A stretch of 60,000 nucleotides of DNA from Symsagittifera roscoffensis. Its lineage: Eukaryota > Xenacoelomorpha > Acoela > Convolutidae. Every line of letters starts with the position of its first letter. Positions within the stretch are counted from its first letter, which is position 1. A model generated the notes under the pieces. That model was not told the origin of the DNA. It worked only from the letters and a program-made list of their open reading frames with translations, and made no database searches. Both the position numbers and the translations under genes were made by a program. The stretch lies in contig NC_087066.1 of assembly GCF_963678635.1 (NCBI RefSeq), forward strand, positions 22,291,996 through 22,351,995, read 5' to 3'. This document shows, in pieces, positions 12,701 through 25,700 of this stretch.

Positions 12701-15700
12701 GACTATATTCTTCTTAATTTTTGTTGGGCCACGTATGAGGCTCATTTTGATTTAGTTTTGACAGTACTTCATTTTGTAGATTTGATGTATATTTTATTAG
12801 ACTAAAAAACTTTAAACAATCCATTTTTGCTGTAACGTTTTAGGTCCACATTTCGCAAAACAAGTTGCACCATTATGAATCTGATAAAATTCTCAGCATA
12901 GTTTATCTCATTCATTTTTTGTTTGAAGAGAAAACAGCAATTCACATTGCAACTTTTATGCGTTTTGCCCGGAAAATTTAAGCCAGCACTGTGCTCGATA
13001 CTTTGCTAAATACAAAATATATCATTTTGTGTTTTACATAGCGTGTGGGGGATAATGTTTCTAATTTTTTCGAAAGTTTTTTTTTAAAGTTTTATCAATA
13101 AATTTTTTTCAAACTACTTCAAAGAAATCAAAAAACAGTCCGAACATCCAGGAATTTTCCCCGATACGAGAAACTTTGCTCAATTTTGGCTGAAACTTTT
13201 AATTTTCATCAGTTATAAAGCGCAGACAGCGATTAGCACGGAAGTTTAGGAAACGAAAAACTTTTTTTAATATTTTTTATATATCTTTTTTATATTTTGA
13301 AAAAGATTTTTCAAAGATATGAAACTTTAAAAACTTTAAGAAGAGAACGGATCTGTTTGAAAAATGCATGAATGAAATATGGACGTAAAAGTTTAAGAAT
13401 AAAGCAAGCTCTCTTCCCTGCTAGTACTATTAGAAATATATCAGCTGTACCAGACTCGTTTGTTACTCCGCTTCTCGTAATCGACTGAACGAAAACATTT
13501 GAGTTTTTAATAATACTAATACTAAATCCTAACTAATACTAAGTGCGCAGTACATAATCTACAACTGAACATTTTACCTCTTCTGAAACATAGTGCAAAA
13601 TATATATTTTTAAAAGTTTTCCCTCAAAACTTGTCTTGAAAGGATCTGTTAGTTTGAGTCGAAGTTTATAACAAACTCTCTTAAAGCTTTTAATCCAACT
13701 TCAATGATGAGATCGGCAATCCTCGCTTAGTCTATTTAGGGTAACAGGGTGGAGATATAACGAGCAAAGCGAGCCTAACTTTAAAGTAGATAACTAAAAG
13801 TATGAGAATCTATTGATATGCAGCATTAACTAGGAGTAGCTTCCTGCTTATTAGATTTCAACTTCTGTCGCATTACAAGCACCTTATCCTAGTGGTTACA
13901 ATCTTCCTCCTCATCTTTATCGGCTTCGTCGTAGACTTCTCACACGACAGTCGGCTATCTGCCCTGGAGGGTGGAATGAGCAGCAGTGACTATGGGGAGG
14001 GATGGGACTATGACTACAGCATAGAGAGTGACGTCATGGTCAACATTGACGTCATTGGACGGGTGAGTTAGGCATAAATTAATTATTGGAAACTAATTGA
14101 TGAAAACGGAATGAAATGAGTTCAAACCTGAATTCCAAATTGATTATGATTACAACAAAGTTAGATGATTACATAAGTTTGCACAATTCTCTACCACTCC
14201 TCAAAAAAGAGCCCATTTTGTAAAACAGGATGTCGTCAAGTTATAAGCTGCGTAGGGTATGGAATTCTGCAGTATCTCACCAATTAATTTTTGTATTAAT
14301 TAGTATCACTTGCCTGTTTAGTACAACAAGCACTGCAGTACCTTCTTCTGTCCGGAAGCAGAGTACTGCTACTGTCTGTCCAAAGACGCCTCCAACTTCC
14401 ATGCGGCCAACCAGACCTGTGTGGAGGTACTAGCAGGACAACTGGCCCAGTTCAAGGACGCCGACCAGGAGAGAGAGGTCACATACAGAATGTGGAGGAA
14501 AAACGACCTGAGGTGGGGGTGGGGCAAGAGGAAAGTTAAGAGGGATACTTAACACAACATATAGTTTGCGGGGGGTGGGGGTTTCGTAGTAGAAACAATC
14601 GAAAAAATTTAAAAAATTATGAACGTATGTACTCTTATTGCACAGTGCTGATTTAAATTATCCGGACAAAACGAACAAAACTTGAATTTTCAAACGCGTT
14701 TTTCTCAAACTGGGTTAAGATTAGACAAAAAGTGAAGAGAAAAAAAGTTGCTTAGAATTTCATCAGATTTAATATGGTGCATTTTTTTCTCCGAAGTTCG
14801 CAACCAAGTTTTTATCCCAAAATGGATCATTTTGGTTTTTTCAATTAATCAAGAATTACGCTGAAACTACTTTTTAATTGATGAGTAATACTTATCACAA
14901 GAAGCCTCTCACACAGCCCAACATTGTTTAAGAAGGGTTAAATCATCAAAAACCAGTATATGAGAATAGTTTTTTACTTGATAGTCAATAAATGTGATTT
15001 TACTCTATGTTTTTGGAAATCATGAAGTGGTATCAGATGATGAGCATTATTGGCTGTTTTAGAAAACAAGTGTTCTGGATTGGAGCCACCAAAACAAAGG
15101 AACAAAAAGGTGAGCCTCGTTTTTGAAAGCGCAAGTGATTTATACAATTTTTTGAAAATCATAGCAATTGCATAAAAACCGTGCGTGCAAACTTGGTATT
15201 TGTTTACAAACATTTTTTGAAGATTATCTTGCACGTTTGTCCATTGTTTTTTTGCAAAACTGTGGTCGAAACCGTCTGTGTTAATTGTACAGCAAAGTGT
15301 ATTCTGTATTGAATATTTAGAACCCCAATGGTTGAACTGCACTGAGTGTGAGAAGATGTCGGAGCTGGACTCGCACGACAAGAAGACGGCGGAGGTGACT
15401 CACGGGGAGGACCACTCGTGTCTGATGATGACAGACGGGGTGCTGCAGCAGTACCCCTGCATCTCACCCCGACTGAGGAACCACGAGAAGAAGTACCTTC
15501 TGGAGGATAAGGAGAAAAGCCCCTACTGGTGAGAACTACTTTGAAGGTTACGGGGCGCAAGGGGGGCTCACTATATTATTAAAGGCATATAGTTTACTCT
15601 GTGAAATCTATACATTAATTTTTGGCATATTTTTTGGTTTTGATGTTTAAAATATGGCTCGAAAAATCAGTCTTCCGTTGAAGAAGCAGCTTTTTTGAAA

Positions 15701-16691
15701 GTGTTGTTTTCAATGAAATCTGTATTAAATCCTTTCTATGAAATCCGTTTTAAATCATAATGTATAATAAAAAAACTTTATCAGCACTCCGTTTGTTCGA
15801 GTTTTTGAATTCTTTGCTAAAAGTTTTGATTTTTTCACTATTCACTACTACTAAAAGTAAATTAAACTTACAACAAAAAAGTTGCAAACATGCTACCAAG
15901 GGCACCAATGCAAAGAAGGTTTTAATTTTATTTTAGGTTCGACAAGGAGGTGTTGTCGGAGGTGTATGGACTGAATGCCCTGTGTGAGTGTCCATACAAA
16001 CCAGACGCAGAATCCATTCCATCCATGACCACCCCATTGTAAGTTAACAACCAGTTTTAAATGCATATTTCAGATTTAATTGAGTTTGAAATTCAAGAAC
16101 GAGATATCAATTTGGAATACTTATAAAGTTATAACCAACTCGTAGCAGTCTACGATGCTTCATTCAAAAACACCTCTAGAAACCGATTTGAAAATTTCTG
16201 AAGTTTATTTTAGTTTAAACATTATTTTGTTTATCAGAAGTAATTACATAATGTTTAATGTCCGCTTTTGAGCTTTCGTGGTTTTAACGCGATCATAATA
16301 AATTATATAAGAAAAGTATGATACAATAATACTAGTCACAGGTGAATAATTCGTGAACAAAAGTACCATTATATTGAGAACTCTCAATCTGTTAGACGAG
16401 CAAAAAAGAATTGGCTCATGAACTATATCAATTTCATATGCAAAATGCTAAATACGAATATAAATTAAATACGACGTCGATTTTGTATTTATTTTGTTTA
16501 AAACCCAATGACTTGATCAAGTCTTAAAGTTTGAAAGCAATCATGCTGGTAAAAAACTAAAACTGTTAACAGAAAAGTTACAGTGAAGGGGCTCTTCCGA
16601 TCCCTTTGGATACCTCTTATGTGAGTTTGGGCCACGAAGTTGTCTCGAAAGAGAGTTTATATTTTTCACATCGATAACATAATCAACAACA

Positions 16692-16729
<38 letters not shown>

Positions 16730-19700
16730 AATGATTAATCTAAGCTTCTAAACAGTTTACGGAGTCAGACAAATGGATACTTTACTTCATATCAAAAATC
16801 CGCGACAAAAAGCATGCGAAGCACGAAATAATTGAAAAAAACTATTCTAATCTATTCATTGGTAAAAGTTAATAATGATAGGAAAATTATAAACACCATG
16901 AATTTAAGGTTTTTTCAAAAAAATTTAATTAAAATGCGTTTTCTTAGTAATTGCACCACTAGTCTATATAGGTCAGCGCATTTCATTTTGTGTGTCATGC
17001 CGAACTAATTGTTCAGACTAATAAAAATGCGCAGGAACTTTTGTCTTCGGGTGTGTTTCAATTTTTGTCTTTTTTTTCACGCAAAATTGCGCAAGACAAA
17101 CAACCATCATATTGAAACGAATAATATTTTCACTGGTTTTTGATTTGATATAAAAAAGCAAAAACAGCAATTTTTTTGAACATTTTTGTTCAGTATTGTT
17201 GCAGACTTAAGATAATTATAGCTGACTTTTTTCTGATCAAATTTGAAGTTGCACTGTAGAGAGTCTGAATCAATGCTAGCGTTTTGCTGAAACATGGCTG
17301 AAACAAAACTAGATTTGCGCAAGATTTAATTGGGTTTAACAACTGTATTTTCGTGACGCCTTTCTCTCCGAGAAAATTTATCCGACTTTTCCTAATACTG
17401 ACTGACTTAACGGAAAAATTTACAAAAATTTCAACGAAATAGTTTGAAAAATTAAAATAAGTGATAAAAATTTACGTAAACTGAACGCACGGTTGTTGGA
17501 AACAGACTGACAAAAAGGCTCTCAAAAAATTTTTAATCTAAAATTCTTTGATTTCAATTAATCAATCAATTGGAAAGAAAACGCACAAGCTATTGTTTTC
17601 TATGAATTTTATAGTAGAATCAAGTTATACCACTTGAAATTGATGAGGGAGTGAAGATTGCATGAAACTCAAACTAAAATTTATCAGATTAAAGATAAAT
17701 TTTTATTAACTAAAATTAATTAAGATTGAAGAGCTTATGCCCTGATACCCCGTCTTGTTTTCTTTACATCTACAGGAATATATCAGAATCAATTTTACAA
17801 CTGTATGATCGAACTATTCCACAAGTCGTCCAAATATATTGTATTTAACCAACTTCAGCTGTATGTTCGAACCAGCTGTTTGTTCGAACCATTCCACCAG
17901 TAGCCCAAATATATTGTATCTAACCAACTTGTACCTAGCCAACTTAAAAGTTTTTTTTTGATAAATATCTAAAATTTTTGATATAATCATTCAAAAACGT
18001 TCAAATAATATTAGCAAAGGTGAACAAACGGTGGAAGAACAAAAAAGTAATGTTAAAAGCTCATGAATCATTATATATCAAAGCAAAACTGCTTGTATCA
18101 GGGCAAAGCCTTGAATGTTTCGACTGCCTTTTGAGGTCTATGGAGCAGTGATTATGGCAAAAAAGATTACTTCAATCAATTTGGAACGATTTCTAAGACG
18201 GGTTAAATCTCCATTTACGCCTTAATAATGCAAACAAATCGTCCCAAATTGTGCAAAATTGCAATGTTTAGACCCCCATAACTTTCTTAAATATAATCAC
18301 AGGTGAAATATTTTTTCAAATTTAAGCTCAAGACAACAATAGCTTTCGAATGATATAAAAACGTTCCGTCAAAAAGGGCTAGTTAAAAAGTCGAAATTTG
18401 TCTGAAGAAAAAAAAAACAACGATCTTAAATATTCCGTTACTTTTGTTACGAAAGTAAGAACAAAAGCTAAATTGCTCGTATATCAAGGCAAAGCCCCGA
18501 AAATTCAGACTGTCTGTTAATTCCAATCAAATACTTTTTGAGAAAAGAAAATATTGAAAAACTATAAGTTTTGGACAATATCAAAATTCAACTGTGAACT
18601 TTCGAATCGTACAAAACCGATACGATTCTAATTAAGCCGATACGGCTAATTAAATTTTGGGAATTTAATTAGCCTCAATTCGATTTGGAACAATTTTGTT
18701 GTGCGGGATAATTCGCTTCGCATAAAAATTTTGCGTTACGTTTTCGGGATAAAATCTTAATACAAGTGCTCATACAAAAGTCCAGAGAATGGCCAAATTG
18801 GCAATTTTCAAATTCCCAAAGTTTTTCACAAAAAATTGGTTGAAAAATATTGTTTCAAATTTGACAAAGTGCTCATACAAAAGTCCAGAGAATGGCCAAA
18901 TTGGCAATTTTCAAATTCCCAAAGTTTTTCACAAAAAATTGGCTGAAAAATATTGTTTCAAATTTGAATTTGGAGAATCGATATCTTCATTGGAGCACCT
19001 GTTTTTGTTAAAAATGTGATTTCAATCGCCGACAATTGGGCAGAGAATGGTCAAATTGGCAATTTTCAAATTCCCAAAGTTTTTCACAAAAAATTGGTTG
19101 ACAAATATTGTTTCCAATTTGAATTTGGAGAATCGATATCTTCATTGGAGCACCTGTTTTTGTTAAAAATGTGATTTCAATCGCCGACAATTGGGAAGAA
19201 CAATTAAAGAGGTTGAAAAACAAAAAAAAAATAAACCAAATAAATCAGTTAATTGTCTGGCCTTTACCATTGAATCTGTCTAAGATAATCCTTTTTAAGG
19301 CTAATCAGTTTTTTCGTTTTTCCTAAAATCAATTTTGTCATCTATGTCAGTGCGGGATAGTTAACATAAGCAATTGTGCGTTATAGCTTGACCAAGAAAA
19401 TAGAGAAATTTTCTTTCCTATTGGCTATGGGTTTCATACCATGCGTAAGTTCTTGCTCATTTTAGAAATTAGAAAACAAGTTTGCCGTTATCAACGCAAC
19501 TATCAGATCCAAACTTGTGCTTAGTTTCTTCTCATTAAAAAGTTTCAAATCTTTTTTGGGCAAAAACATGGTGAATCAGCGCCAAACTTTAAGTAAACTT
19601 TTAAAACTTAACTCCCCCTTTATTGAGTTTAACTCATCCAACCAATAATTTCGGTCAAAAATTTAATTTTGATCGATTCAGCTGTTCTTCTACTTTCCAA

Positions 19701-22700
19701 ATTTTTCTTCTAGTTTTCTGTAGTTTTATAGTCTTACATAATTTTAAGTCAGTCAAACCAGGCAGAAAACGAACCAACTCAGGATAATAATTTAAGTCCG
19801 AAGTTTGCAAAATTCTACTGTTTTTTAAAACATTTTCCTTTCTCCGACTGTTTAGTTAATTTTTCTCAGCCTTGAAGATGACTGAAAAGTTTTTTTTTTG
19901 CTATATCTATCGCTCATGGCAATTGCATACACAAAGAGTTATCAGAAAATTATCAATCCAACTTTTTTATCGTGGTCTCAACACATTAGATATTTTCAGA
20001 TTGAATATCATTCGCTGAAAAACACAAGACACAAAAAACGGCAGTCGGAACAGTCATAACTTTTTTGTAATGGGCAGTTTTCCTATGCTTTTCGCTCGAT
20101 AGAAAAATGAAACTATTTCTTTTCTTATTTATATTTTTTAAAAATTCAAATGCCAGAGCAGCCGAGTACCAGACAATCAGACCAAGGAGTGACCTCTCAA
20201 GCGGTTGCCAATGGAAATATATAGAGGAAAAAGGGGAGTGGATTAAATACTGTGGGCCCCACACAGAAGAACTCAAGGCCCGGTAAGAATTACAAATCAC
20301 TCGGGCTTGTAAAAACCAGAGCAAATCCATTATTGGGTTAAATGAAAATCTCTTAAGCAAATCAATTTATTGGATCTTTTGTTGTACTCAATTAGAATTC
20401 AAGGATCTAGCAATCAGAATATGGCGTTTTGCACGTTAACTAACTTTTTCATTAGCCGTTTTTAGTGAAGTTTGATTATTCAGAAGGTCCTCATAATCCT
20501 TAGTTAAATGGTTTTTCAAGACTGATCATCAATTTTTTCTATAGAAAATTGAGCTTCGAAGAAAATTGTTTCTATTTAAAATTTATAACAGTTTGAACAA
20601 TTTCTTTTGATTGTCTTAAAATTTTTAGCGGCTCAATTGATTAGTATAACAAGCAAGACTGAATTTAAGGTTAAAAATAAGTTTTGAAATCTGGACTTTT
20701 TATCCGTCTTGTTTGAATGCTTTCAGTGAGATAAAGTTGAAAGCTATAATGATTTTTTTTTAAAAAGGACAACTTATTTCCCAGGGACAACTCATTTTTT
20801 GAATTTTCTGACTTCCCCTTATTCGGTATCGAATAGATTTTGATTTGAAATTTTTTTTAAATTAAAAATTCACAACATCAAATGTGAAATTTTGAGCCAT
20901 ATGAAAATAATATGGTCTAGAAGTTTGACTCAATCAACATTGGAATCATTTTGTAGGGGCCTTAACGACAACCATATGAGCCTAAAAGCATGCGATCGTT
21001 CGTTAAACTATGTGTTCTTTCAGACCAAAAACAATATAGTCTAACTGTACAAATATAAAAGAGCAACTTTTGCTTTGTTAATGCAAAATATAATTTCATG
21101 TTCACCTATCTAAATGTTCGGCAAAATGCACGCAATTCAAAGAAGCAAAATTGAATTAAAAAATCATGAATCAGCGAACCAGTCAACTCCATTCTTTTAC
21201 ATGGGCAAGTTTTTTCAACGCACATGATAATAGGCCGGCCCCCGAGTTTTCGCCGAAAATAGTGCGGATTTTTTGCCACGCATGAAGAATTTGCGTTACG
21301 CTTTGAACACAATGAATCAATCTGCAAAGAGCGCATAAATTAATCCAGAGTATAGCAAACTCGTAAGCTTCAAACTTTGTAAAACATTACGTTAAATAGA
21401 GGTATCTTCCCTTTTTAATCTTGAACTCGATATCTTAAGATTGAAAAGATTCGATATGTTCAAAATGGCATAAACAATTTTTCTACAGTTTTTTCGAAAG
21501 ATCAACGCTGACTGAATCATAAAAGCATTCCAACGGAAGTATAATCATTCCACAGTTTCTTCAAAAGTCGTAACAATAAATGGGAATAATTTTGTACAAA
21601 CAAAAACTACCCCGAACTTAAACACGAAACAGTTCTGGTTCTAATATCCCGTCTTCAAAGATATTTTTGAACTTGAAAACGCCAATGCAAAGTTGTCAGT
21701 TTACAATCAATTTTGTAGAAATGTCTCTTACGTTTTTTAATGAAAAAAAGGATAAAATTACTCATTTATTTCGTTCAAGTTTACTATGGTTATGTATCCC
21801 TAAAAGTTCCATCTCATACACAGTTTCAAATGCCGTTAGTATAAGTGCCATTTCTTTTATTCGCTAAATCAAAATAATTAAATAGTCAACCGATAATCAG
21901 GCTTGCGACTGAAAAACAAGACTGGTCGAGCATGTTATCCTGAATATTTATACATATTTAAACTTATTTTACTTTTGGTCTAATAGTTTGGCTACAGTAG
22001 CGACCAGTTTGAGCTGTTACCGAGCATTACCAATTCAAGTTATTTCAATTAAATTTATGTAATTGTGCCTTATAATAATGCTAAGTTAATAAAGCTCTGA
22101 GTTGACTAATACATTCTACATTCTTCCGTTTTTGCAGCCTGGACAGTATCGTGGCTAACACTTTTGACTCTTTACCCATAGGTCCGTTTTGGCTCACGAA
22201 GGGAGAATTTCTTGTTTGTGAAGACTAGTAGAAAGATGGAAATGAAACCTGCCACTATAGGTAAAAAATCGCCCGATTTCAATTTGAGCACAACGTCAAA
22301 TTAGGCATACAAACTGGTGGTAACTTTATAAACTTTTTTGTTAACATTACTTAATTGCTTTAATTGTAAACCAATTGCTTATCTACCTTTTTCTATCCAG
22401 CTCTTTAGCGTTGAGGCAGATCGAAAAAACACGGGATTCAAACCACAATATCAAAACTATATTCAGGAAGGCAAACTGGACCCTGTTAAAAGAAGTTAAA
22501 GTGCTGAAGCTGTACTCCTCAGCTCTCAGCTTTAATCTTTCAAATTGGAGAGTAGTTTGAAAAATCAAGAAAAAATTCCAAGGTTGAATTTATATTTTTG
22601 AATAACTAAAAACAGGAAAATTTCAAATGATTAAAACTAATTAATAATTAAATGTTATAAACTAATTTGATTTAATGCAGAATTTGTATGTACAGCGCTA

Positions 22701-25700
22701 CCGCAAAAAATCTGTTTTTGAGCAATTTTTATTGCTGGACAAGCAATACTTAAACGATACTAGTACGGTTCCATAATAAGACTAAGAGTTATAAACAGAA
22801 GCAAAAGTTCTGTAAATTTTTAAGATGACCTTAAGACACCACAATTATTCAGCTGCTGATCAGGTATTACAAACATTTATGCTGAAATTATATTCGAAGA
22901 AAAGTTTAAAATATCAAGAATATTTTGACGGTTTTTTCTTTCGTTTTTATAAGGTAGAAAAAAAACAATAGATACCCAGAATAAATCGTAAGAATGACCT
23001 AGAGTTCAATATTTCTTAAAAAGCAGAAAAATCAGAAGCCAAAATATTTGAAGCGTGTTAACTGTTAAAAATTGCATTGTGTACGTCAATATTTCGAAAA
23101 ATTTAAAATTTGTTCAAACAAAAAACAAACCTTACTCTGTACTCGAAAAAATTTAAGCAATATCGGTATGAGGAGCAAAATTGTAAGAACAACTTTTTTA
23201 TACAAAAACGACTTTCTTATAATTTCGTAATACAGTCCTATCGAAAAACAAAGAGATAAGCTGATTTACAAGGAAATTTTTAATGAACTAATTTCCTATG
23301 GAAGGAAACGTATTAATATTGTAATACGGATCTTTTCCCAACCTTGCCAGAACAACAACAATGAGTAAATAGTTCAAAAACTCTTGATTTAAAAACATAA
23401 TTTTAGAATTCAGTTTTGCGGTATTTTTTTCGTGGGGCTATGAATATGTTCTAGATAAGTTCGGAAATGATTATGTTCGGATATTAAAAGTTTTCTAGAT
23501 ACGATTTGTTGTTTTTTTTGAGTGACCAACTGACATACTTGTGATTGAAATTGGTTTTTAATCAGATAAAGAACTGTATAAAAATCAATTTAAGTTGGTA
23601 CATTTAGATACGTAAACATTTTTACCTGAAAATTTTTTTAAAACGATTCAAACGAATTTTTGCGATATATATTACTCAGTAAAATCAATTAATATCACTT
23701 TTTAATCAGATCTGAAGCGCTAAATTATACAATAAGACCATCCAAAATCATCAATATGACTCAGATTTCTTGCAAACACTATGTTGATCTAGAGTTTGTT
23801 TGTTCAAAACGAATCAGATTTTGAGCTCAAAATATGTCAAAAAAAATAAAAAACTACAATATTAATCAATTTTGAACTAATTTTTTTCTAAAGTTTCTTG
23901 AATTTTGTTAAAACAAACCAAGTTTTGAGCAAAAAAATATGAACTGAAAGAATGAGCGTTTTTTAATCTGAGGGTTTTGTCTTGTTTTTTTTTTTTCGTT
24001 AATTAGACAATATAGTTTCTTAGCTCACACATAAAACCAGACAAGCACCAGCCTAGCATCAACCTTAACTTATCTCCTATTCGCTTGAGCTCCTCATTTC
24101 CCGGCTTCTTCTCTACCGATTCTCCAGACTACTCTATGTATGTCCTAAAAACTGTGCCTTTTTCTATATTGCTCTGTCGCAGTGACCGCAGTGAAAAAAA
24201 AACTATTCGCACATGCTATTTTTTGCTATTTTACCTGATGTGCACAAAATTGAAATAAAAAAACCCGCAGAAAATCTCAAATGTTTTGAATAAAATGTGT
24301 TCATATAGAGTATTTTTGCAAACTTTCTCTCATTTTTTCCTTATTTTCCTTGTTGAAACTTCTGGCAATACTTAGCAGAAATGGCCAATCGGAGTTTGAC
24401 TTAAGACGAGACCCGCACGTTGGTATATCATAAGAGCATAGCTAAAAAAGCTTTAATATAACTGAATATTTTCTGTTAGAAAAAAGGCTATACGGAGAAG
24501 TAGTTTAATGTGAAGTGTTTGCCGGAAAAGCGTTTAAATAATCTGTTATTTTTCTTGGTGGATGTGAAAAAATACAATGGTGCCAAAATACCTGCAAGAA
24601 TCTGTTAAAATTTGCAATCCGAACTATACGATATAAGGTAAGAGCTTGAGCTTGGTTTTTTACTATTCTGAGCTAGTTTTCAAAAAACCTACACCGTTTT
24701 TAGACAAATTTTATCTGCGAAAATGGAAAGCTCTTCACGGAAAACGGCGTATACCCAAAATTTGTAGTGCATAGCCCAATTTTGACAAATTTGAAGCCCA
24801 ATTTTGACAATTGTGAAAAAAAAATTTTGACAAATTTTATCTGCGAAAACGGAAAGCTCTTCACGGAAAACGGCGTATACCCAAAATTTCTGGTGCATAG
24901 CCCAATTTTGACAAATTTGAAGCCCAATTTTGACAATTGTGAAAAAAAATTGTTGACAAATTTTATCTGCGAAAACGGAAAGCTCTTCACGGAAAACGGC
25001 GTATACCCAAAATTTGTAGTGCATAGCCCAATTTTGAAACGAAATTCAGTTTTTGAACAATTTTTGGTCATAAGTTAAATTGGACGAAGCAGTATTTTGA
25101 CCCGCATAGCAAAATTTCGGGGAGTGGTGTATGTTCAAAGCATTTTACCCTGAAGATATGATTCTCATATTATTTATTTGGCAATGAAAATTTTTTCCTT
25201 TTGTTTTGATTTCGGAACGATACAATTTATACCAAAAAGCTTAAAACATTCAGAAATGATAAAATGAACAACCTAACTATCTAACTATAGACAGTGTTTC
25301 ACATGTTTTGCCTTTTACACTTGAATTGCAAAAAGATAGCGCTTTCATCACTCGCTTGCAGATTTAAAAGAATGACTTTGTTGCCAATTGTTACCTGGTG
25401 TTAATTACCACGAAATATGTTTTAAGTTACCAGATGTGCAGATTTTGTGTAAGTGTGTGATCTGAAAAGTGCTTGCTCAGAAGCAGGCTGTAGAGACGCT
25501 GCCTTTCAATCAAGGGTAAATCACCAACAGTTTACAAACAGGAGTTGAAACCGTTTTTCCTCTCGTTTCGGCCTTTTTCTCCATTAATACGAAGCACGGA
25601 AATTATTGGACAAAACTGTTTAGAAATAATTAAGACCGATCGCTCAAAACTCATAAGGACCGAGCACTGTTATCATAATAAGCAGAAATATTTCTTGACT

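Larger units (their letters stand above)
9742..13854 (+). other. Intron 1 of the lectin-like gene (4.1 kb, repeat-filled)
   Basis: Starts GTGAGT and ends at TTATTAG before the TM exon. Contains two adjacent forward 5H/3T copies (10.23-11.03 kb), a partial copy (11.97-12.25 kb), two copies of the CAGTGCTG-ended miniature element (12.25-12.49 and 12.65-12.99 kb) and another 5H/3T tail (13.02-13.18 kb). A G-run of ten lies near 10891. No additional exon is supported. Confidence 0.5.
16039..20156 (+). other. Intron 5 of the lectin-like gene
   Basis: From GTAAGT to the acceptor ATGCCAG. Contents: a (TA)n tract, an imperfect 75-base duplication, a forward 5H/3T tail, two reverse 5H/3T copies and a tandem repeat at 18.76-19.20 kb, each listed separately. 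No exon is supported inside. Confidence 0.5.

Noticed and set aside
14974-15560. Minus-strand open frames opposite a lectin exon
   Set aside because: Shadows of exon 4, which has CTLD-like content and proper splice sites on the plus strand.
24689-25078. Open frames of 103-123 codons on both strands
   Set aside because: They follow the 126-base tandem repeat; overlapping open frames on opposite strands argue against coding.
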